From positions 558,001-622,000 of the forward strand of contig BDSL01000026.1 of the NCBI GenBank assembly GCA_003116995.1: 64,000 nt of DNA, in the 5' to 3' direction. This DNA is from Yamagishiella unicocca (taxonomy: Eukaryota > Chlorophyta > Chlorophyceae > Chlamydomonadales > Volvocaceae). Made by a program: the position numbers and the translations under genes. This document shows, piece after piece, positions 57,633-64,000 of this stretch. Within the stretch, counting starts at the first letter, position 1. Every line of letters starts with the position of its first letter. The notes beneath the pieces are model-generated. The model ran no database searches, was not told the DNA's origin, and saw nothing but the letters and a program-made list of their open reading frames with translations.

Positions 57633-58294
57633 TGCGTCCTGTTGGCAACTATTGCATGCTGCAAAATGGGCCCCCGAAAAGACCCGCTGTGTGATGTGCA
57701 GTTGCGACCATGCGCACGATCGCATGCATGCCTCCAGGGCGTTGTGTAGTGCAGCCAAGTATCGTGTTATGGCGGCCATTCGCTGCACCACATCCACGAG
57801 CCAGGAGGTTCATTCCACCTTCGAACACGCAAACGAACAAAGCCCGTGTAGGGCGGTAGTGAGACTGAACCAAAGAAGCAAGGCCGGTTTCAACACTAGG
57901 CATGATAACCCAATCAAAACTGCAGCCAAATAGTTAGGCATAATGCGTGGAATTGCCCAGGCAGGGTGAGCATCACAGGGCCGACAATTGGGGAGTTGCG
58001 CATAGCAGTACATATCCCGCAAAGATTTATGCCTGGCGAGGGACGTAGCCTACTGGAGCACGGCAACAATGGTCCAGCAACAAGCCCACACCTGTTTGAG
58101 GGGCCGATCAACGTAAGTGTGGGGTCGTAAACGTCCCCTGCTAGGTGGCGACAGGGGTTTCCCCCTGTTTTTCTCTCGTCCTCGGCCGGGCGGGAATGTC
58201 CTACTTGGAGCTTGTGTTTTCTGAGAGGCGATGTAGACCGTTGTTCTGGTTGCATCATGGCGGCACTCCCCTGGCTCTCCGTTTCCGGGTCTGC

Positions 58295-58520
58295 TATGTG
58301 ACTTAGTGGTCGGTCCCTGATAGCGGAGCCTACAGTGCAAATTCCCCCTGGGGCGCTGGCTACTGCTGTTCCCGGGACTGTTGTTGTGTCTGGACTGTTG
58401 ACTGATGTCTTGATGGTTTGCCATTGGTGCGTGTGCGGCTGGGTTTCTGTCTCCTTCGTCTCTTCAAGTGTCCGGCGATGTGCCCGGTGGTTCTGCCCTC
58501 TGTCCTGGAGCCCACCTCGC
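58295..58520 (+). mobile_element. Diverged SINE-like element outside the metallopeptidase array
   Basis: It carries the family landmarks GGTCCCTGATAGCGGAGCCT, AATTCCCCCTGGGG, TGGTTTGCC, TGTCCGGCGATGTGCCCGG and CCTGGAGCCCAC in the right order. It shows that the family is not confined to the array. Confidence 0.65.
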
Positions 58521-58753
58521 ACGGTCCACCAAGCCCAAACAACCAAACACGACGCCAACACGCCAACCTGGCTGCGCGAGTATGGAGTGTTCTCGAGACA
58601 CCCCCGTCATGCTGAACCTGCAAATTCATGACATCACGACGCGCAATGGCAGGCCCATGCAAGGCGATGCAAGCACAGACATAAAACCTGCACGTGTTTC
58701 TTTCCTCATAACCCAAACACCACCCCTATTGCCGTCAGCACGATGCGGAACAC

Positions 58754-58925
58754 GTCACCGAGGCGGGTCATGCCGGCATGTGCACATGACTCTCCGAGCA
58801 CTCTGCATATGACTAGGTCCAGATAGCCGTGGCCGTCTGTCGATGGCCACGGCTATCTGGACCTAGTCATATGCAGAGTGCTCGGAGCGTCATGTGCACA
58901 TGCCGGCATGACCCGCCTCGGTGAC
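58754..58925. repeat. Long inverted repeat: 81-bp stem, 10-nt loop
   Basis: The left arm (58754-58834) and right arm (58845-58925) are reverse complements with a single mismatch (T against G in the CTCTCCGAG/CTCGGAGCG part). The loop is GTCTGTCGAT. The arms contain no coding frame and no obvious target-site duplication flanks them. RNA from either strand would fold into a nearly perfect 81-bp hairpin, the form of many algal miRNA or siRNA precursors. A foldback transposon is the main alternative. Confidence 0.9.
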
Positions 58926-59828
58926 ACCAGGCAAGTAGTAAGTGCAGTAGTGGCAACAGTTACAATGTGTTGTAGCCATGTGCAGTGTAGCCATGCTGGT
59001 CTTCGCGGTGAAAACAGGTTGCTGATTGTCCCAGCGCGCCTCGGCCTTTGGATCCCTTCCGTCCCTTCGGCCAGCATTAATTACTCCCACTAACCTTCCT
59101 GAAGATGCATTTGCGAAGTTGCCTCAACTTTTCGCCCACACGTTTCACGGCGGCTGGTGCTGTTGCACTTGTTCATATGCATGCTTCCTGGCCCATATCG
59201 TGCATCGCGGTGGTGTGAGCCGCTGCGAGGTTGATGCCGTGAGCACCCGCGCACGCCGTGATGCTGCATCTGGCTGCATCACAGGTCACAGCCAAGAAGG
59301 TGCGGGCTTTAGCACAGAGCCTTGGCGCACGCGGCTAAGGTCCTGTTCACTCTCGAAGAATTCTCCATGCAATTGTCCGTCCAGCACCTCGCCACCTCAC
59401 TGAATGCTACGATGTCTAGTAAGTACTCAGCTGCCAGTCTGTCACGCCAGTCCGATGACGGGGGCACGAGGCGCTCAGGTTCACAAGTAGTGGTAGTGGT
59501 CAAATTGGCCTAGGTAATAGTAACGGCCTCCTCAAAGTAGTGAGCAAAATTCCTTACGTAGCGCACTGCGGCCAATGATTCCCAATGCAACACTCACAGC
59601 ACACTCGCAGTGCAGTTTCCACCATTTCGATGCCTTTGCCACGCCCCCCCACCTTAACTCTCCGCCTACACCTCCGCCTACACCTCCGCCTGCACCTCCG
59701 TCTACACCTCCGCCTACACCTCCGCCTGCACCTCCGTCTACACCTCCGTCTACACCTCCGCCTGCACCTCCGCCTACACCTCCGCCTGCACCTCCGCCTA
59801 CACCTCCGCCTACACCTCCGCCTACGCC
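58926..59828. other. 3' side of CFAP119
   Basis: It presumably holds the CFAP119 3' UTR. A minus-strand TGTAA lies at 58960-58964, close to the hairpin. The part nearest the stop is a repeat (listed separately). No other gene is seen. Confidence 0.4.
59672..59828. repeat. 12-bp minisatellite directly after the CFAP119 stop codon
   Basis: About 13 imperfect copies of CCTCCGCCTACA (plus strand; variants CCTGCA and GTCTACA). On the minus strand it starts immediately after the TGA at 59829-59831, so it lies in the 3' UTR. Confidence 0.9.
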
Positions 59829-62040
59829 TCACGAAGGCGGCTTGGAGTGGGTGGCGCTGCTGCCACTCAAGGGCCGAGCCGTCGCTGCCCCCATCCCCGC
59901 AGCCGGATGCGCAGGGCCCCCGCCCGTCTCTAGCGCTGCAATCTTGGCCAGCAGCTCCGCCTGCTGCGCAGCGAACTGCTCCTCCATGGCGCGTTGAAGC
60001 CGAGCCTGGTGACGTGATGGAAGAGGGAGGGGGAGGGAGGGGGAGGGAGGGGGAGGGAGGGGGAGGGAAGGGGAGGTTCGAGGGAGACCCGTGGATGTCC
60101 GAAAAAAAACCCGTTTAGAAACAGAAGTTTTGAGATGCATGCTGGAGAACTGGGTTGGGGATACTAAAGCCGAAGGAGGGAGGGGGAGGGAGGGGAAACG
60201 GGAGGGGGAGGGAGGGGAAACGGGAGGGGGAGGCGGAGTAAAAACCCCAAAGTCCCTGACGTGTGCGAGGCAGTGCCGCATGCATGGATGGACCGGTAGT
60301 GCTGTAGGGTGCGTTATGCAGGGGCGCCTACGAGCTCGCCGCAGACACAGCGGCATCTCCAGGGCTGTAGCTGGGATGGCACCGGCGGAAACCAGTGAGA
60401 TATGCGTTGGAGGCGACGTGCGTTGGAACAGCGGACTCTCATCCCCGGCTTGCCCCTTCTCTTCGCCCGCCACCATCCTCCCGTGCGGTCGCTGCATCCC
60501 GCCCCTCCCCCCTCGCGTGCACTCACCACCTCCCGCTCCACGGCCATCGTCACCCGGTCCTTGACCTCCTCCGGGATGGCCGCCTCGTACTCCTCCCGCA
60601 GCCGGGCCTGCCGCTCCGCGTCGGCGGCCTCCTCGGCGGCAGCGGCGGCGACGATGGCCTCCTACACACCGGCACAGGCGGTCCCGGGCACCGAGGGACA
60701 TTAGACGTGCGGCGCATCGTAGGACCACTAGCTAGGGGGCATCAGGTGTAACCTCCGTGCAGGAGGGCATGGGTGGTATGTGTTGCGTCACAGCCCCCTG
60801 GTGCTAGTGCAGGTGCAGGTGCAGGCCAGGACAAGCCATCTGCGCAGGCCCGAGGGTCCACGGACGCCAAACCCCTGATCAAATCATTGTTGTAATTGTT
60901 ACAGTGGGCTCCAGACCTTAAAAGGCAGAGCCATCGGGCGCATCGGTGTCCTGTGCGCCCGTCCCCGTGCTGCCGCCGGGTGCACCATGTACAGGCCCCC
61001 CGCCTCCACCTCACCTGTTCCCTCCGCCGCTCCTCTTCACTCAACACGGCGTCGTGCTGCTCCTGCGTCAGCGCGTTCAGCAGGGACGGCAGCTCCGGAA
61101 CCAGCTCCACTATGTCAGACGGCTGCGCGTAGCTGGCACTCAGGGTGACCCTGCGAGGTTGGCGGGAAGGAGGTGGGGGTATGGTATGGTGAGCGAGCCA
61201 GCATGCGCAGCTACAAACGCTCCAGCCCCTCATCCTGACCAGCTGGAGACCAAGCATTAAGGACGAACGCCAGCAATTTTCTTCGAGAATATTCACGGGA
61301 CACGGAAGGACGCACCGCGCAAATTGCTACTCAATTTCTTTCCCTGCCCTAAAGATGCTGCTTTTCCACTCCTCGTGTGGGTCTCGTGCCATCGGTTGGA
61401 GCCGCGACCCAGCACTATCTCGACTAGAAGTATCTCTGGGTCCCCCCTAGCGCCCCCTCAACCATGCAACGCAAGCTGTCCTGAGTTGCGCTACAAAACA
61501 CACACATCTGCCCTGTCCAGGTAAGCTGACTGCATTCAACCTCCCAAGGCGGAGCAGCACACCTCGCCCCAAGGACTGCACACACCTGCTTGTGTACGAG
61601 TACCGGTACAACTTGTAGTGGCGGTAGTAGCTGTCCAGCATCCAGTCCATGATTTTCCGCATTTCCGCATATGTGAAGAGCCCTATGCTGTAAGGTGGTC
61701 GCTGTACGCTGTGCGTCAGCAGAAGCTCTTTAAAGAGCAGGAAAGAGCGCTCCATTGTGAGCGCTTCATCAATAGAGCGATGATGCACCATCTTGACGAT
61801 GGAGAACAACCCCGACAGCTTGTCGTCTGAGAATTTTTGCTCGTCCCCAAATTGCAGCGTGCTGATATACAGGTCTAGGTGAATTGCTGTCCTCCGGTTT
61901 TGTTGGTAATCCGCCAATCCCATGTATCGCGCCAGCAGGTCGCGTCCCGTGAGACCCTTTTTGGGGTGCGGATGCCGAATGGACTCGAGCTGCTGGCTCG
62001 TTAGATCTTTCCATACTAGGTTGCGAGCCTGCACAGCCAT
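59829..62040 (-). CDS. CFAP119: Cilia- and flagella-associated protein CFAP119 (CCDC189 type), 4 exons, 300 aa
   Basis: An axonemal protein related to animal CFAP119/CCDC189. Exons: 61586-62040, 61015-61150, 60527-60661, 59829-60005; 903 nt. The start MAVQARNLVWKDLTSQQLES matches the family opening (W.DL..QQL). Other signatures are LYISTLQFGDEQKFS, FSIVKMVHH, LFKELLLTHSVQRPPYSIGL, YYRHYKLYRYSYTSRV and a coiled-coil Glu/Arg-rich region (SEEERRREQEAIVAAAAA, QARLREEYEAAIPEEV). The tail is RAMEEQFAAQQAELLAKIAA followed by a Gly/Ala/Ser end. The protein probably sits on axonemal doublets, in keeping with a flagellate alga. It shares an 844-bp upstream region with BRF1. Identification relies on the HSVQRPP and HYKLY blocks. 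Confidence 0.85.
60020..60240. repeat. G-rich repeats in CFAP119 intron 3
   Basis: Two blocks of GGGAGGGAGGGG-type repeats (about 60022-60075 and 60175-60235) lie within the intron 60006-60526. Confidence 0.7.
60889..60947 (-). mobile_element. Short dispersed-element copy in CFAP119 intron 2
   Basis: The plus strand reads TGTTACAGTGGGCTCCAGAC, then AAAAGGCAGAGCCATCGGGC. This is the reverse complement of the 3' end of the SINE-like family. It sits in the intron 60662-61014. Confidence 0.65.
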
Positions 62041-62884
62041 TGCACGTTGCTATGAGGCAACACAGGACGCCTTCTGATGTATCTTATATCGCAGCGACCT
62101 GACCCACCATCCTGCTGCTGTTGTTGACGATGACAGCTTTTGTTTCACAACATATTTGTTAGGTGCACGGTTTTCTATACCAAAGCTGGAAGAATGGACC
62201 GTCCTTGGCGTTAAGTGCAATTGCAGGACAGGCTGGCGTTCCAAAAACAGAAATGAGTAAACTATGGTAAGTATTAATGCCATAACATAGGACTATGGTT
62301 CGTTTCGAGTTGCTTGACGAGAGTCGTACCGTTGGCCGATGGGGGCGTCGGGCGTGGTGAGTAAGGAGGGGGAGGAGTTGATCGAACCAGACAATCAACC
62401 CGGGTCCAAGTATTGAATTTATGAAATGAGCTGACGCACGGATTTACGTTCATACCGGTCGCACAACTAGCGTTTACGCGGTCCTTCAAACTTCGCTATA
62501 CCAGTACACCAATCTTATGATTAAAGAGTAAAGAATGATGCAGGATAGAGGCGACGCTCAACGTTTCTTTTTGTTTACGGGGACGCATAGCATTTCGTCT
62601 TGCTGCTGACCTGAGGAGGCCTGTCTACGGCAACTGTCGTTTTTGGCTTTTCGGATAATCTTGAAGGAGGCCGGTTGAGCCAGCTGTCAATAGTGGGCTA
62701 GCGTCGAGCACCATCGTCTGGAAACGTGCGGATTTGGGCCACCGCACCATCGTGAGCAACCTTGATTTGGCGCTGGACGTGACAGGGCGCTGCTTGGCTG
62801 GTGACATCAACGTGCCGCCGCTGGCTGTTGCCGATCCCGGCAGCTTCTGGCCTTGATTTGGCGGCTTAGCAGAGACAGGTCATC
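62041..62884. promoter_or_regulatory. Shared upstream region of CFAP119 (-) and BRF1 (+)
   Basis: 844 bp between two divergent start codons, so it must hold both promoters. I see no recognisable element beyond some AT-rich stretches. The short open frames here are not supported. Confidence 0.4.
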
Positions 62885-63844
62885 ATGGTTTGGTGCAGCC
62901 AATGCGCGGCGGAGGTGGAGGTGGAGGCGGACGATTCCCATGGATTCAGCTGCTGCGTGCAGGTGCGGGCACAAAGCATCACCTAGATGCGCCGGCGCAT
63001 GACACGGCTGTGCGCAGTGTCGGCTTTGGGACCGTGTGCTCGCTCTGCGCCTTCCCTCGCGCAACGCAGCCTGTACCGCCATGATGACCACCCCATCTCT
63101 TACCCCTCCCCCGGGTGCTCCTTCCCTCCAACCCCTCTGCCGCAGTGCGGTCGCGTCGTAGAAGACACCGCATTCAGCAGCGATGTCATGTTTGCCAAGG
63201 GCGGGGACGGGGAGGGCGAGCTGGTGGGACAGATGGTTGGAGCCAGCGGCGAGGCGCGCGGGATTGGTCGCTACTCCGGCGGCCGCATGTGGGGCAGCGG
63301 GGTAAGTGGCACCCGGGCAGAGGGCTGGGGGCTGGTAAAGCAAGCAGGGTTAGCAGCGGGCGTGGAAGCAGGGAAAATACGGCAGCGCCAATCCATGGCT
63401 TGGCTGCTCGCTTGGAGGGGGACTGGAATACTTCCGGCCCTTGTTTGTTGCTTGTGGCGATCTGGGTCGGAAGGAAAACACATCGCCTGTGCCTGAGCCC
63501 TGTGTTGCGTAACGACTGGGGCGGCGTGTGGCGCCGCCCAGGGGCTCGGCTCTCTACCGCTGCTGCGATCCAGCTGCGGTTCCGCTGCTTCCGCAACCCG
63601 TCGTCGCCTCCCCTAGCACCCCCAGCCCACACTTCCGACCCATCACGCCTCCCCGCTTATCCCGTCATTCGCACCCGCCCAGGGTGACGGTCACGAAGCC
63701 GCTGTCTCCCGCGGCCGCTACGAGATCTGCTCGCTGGTGGAGGCGCTCCGCATCAGCCCCTCCTCCGAGGCCACGGAGGCGGCACACCGCCTGTACCGGC
63801 TGGCGCTGCAGCGGGGCTTCACCAAGGGGCGCCGAGTTAACCAG
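62885..63844 (+). CDS. BRF1: TFIIIB subunit BRF1, 5' part (runs past the right edge)
   Basis: BRF1 is the TFIIB-related subunit of TFIIIB that recruits RNA polymerase III. Exons: 62885-62962, 63146-63301, 63683-63844, then a donor GTGAGA; the gene continues off the window. The first 132 residues hold the N-terminal zinc ribbon (CSQC and CVQCG) followed by GRVVEDTAF, as in VLEDN/IVSEVQF of animal BRF1. Next come GQMVGASGE and the start of the first cyclin fold (GRYEICSLVEALRISPSSEA, LALQRGFTKGRRVNQ, like SRHLTRGRKMAH). Phases are all zero. General TFIIB is the alternative, but the FTKGRRVNQ stretch fits BRF1 better. Confidence 0.85.
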
Positions 63845-64000
63845 GTGAGAGGTGCCAGACTAGGACAGGGGAGGGCAGGGGAGGACCAAACCCTGGAACA
63901 GGGCGCGCGACAGCAGGCCATGGGCGTGTTTCGTAGCTTTCCCTGGCCGGTACCCGCCCCTCTGTTATCGGCGCGCGCCTTCCTCCCCTCTACCCAACTC

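Larger units (their letters stand above)
56311..58753. other. Downstream region of the SAC3-domain gene
   Basis: It probably starts with a long 3' UTR; the first plus-strand TGTAA I noticed is at 57628-57632. A diverged dispersed-element copy lies at 58295-58520. Other open frames here are short and unrecognised. Confidence 0.4.

Noticed and set aside
59554..59832. Arg/Cys-repeat open frame on the minus strand
   Set aside because: It is the 12-bp minisatellite read in another frame, just after the CFAP119 stop.

Overview
The window looks like nuclear DNA of a chlorophycean green alga of the Chlamydomonas/Volvox lineage. The evidence is GC-rich, intron-dense genes with GT-AG introns, a TGTAA-type polyadenylation signal behind BBS2, cilia genes (BBS2, CFAP119), a plastid sulfate-binding protein of the chlorophyte type, a GT5 starch synthase with a plastid transit peptide, and many minisatellites inside introns. 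The species cannot be named from the sequence alone. All exon models below were built by hand from splice sites, reading phase and recalled family alignments. In each complete single-copy model the exon lengths sum to a multiple of three.

Left part (1-15 kb): the 3' exon of an unrecognised low-complexity protein (+), then a 14-exon BBS2 gene (-, BBSome subunit) whose introns carry several tandem repeats, a spacer of about 3.4 kb, and a 4-exon gene for ribosomal protein eL43/RPL37a (-).

Middle (15.5-39 kb): a tandem array of M48-family, OMA1-like metallopeptidase genes, all on the minus strand. There are four long copies (called A-D here, left to right) plus a fifth N-terminal fragment lying next to a piece of 25S rRNA gene. 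A and B keep the zinc motif HExxH. C and D share a His-to-Arg change in its first ligand, and C has also lost its last exon. The spacers are duplicated with the genes and carry a dispersed SINE-like element. Comparing duplicated spacers gives an empty site and target-site duplications for it.

Right part (42-64 kb): a very long (about 1624 aa) GBSS-type starch synthase (-); a chloroplast sulfate ABC transporter substrate-binding protein (-) head to head with a SAC3/GANP-domain protein of the LENG8/THP3 type (+); a near-perfect 81-bp-stem hairpin; and CFAP119 (-) head to head with the 5' end of the RNA polymerase III factor BRF1 (+), which runs off the window.

Apart from the metallopeptidase array, the genes are unrelated housekeeping, cilia and plastid genes, as is usual in algal nuclear genomes. 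There are no operons. The most unusual content is the metallopeptidase array, the retroelement-like family within it, and the long hairpin.
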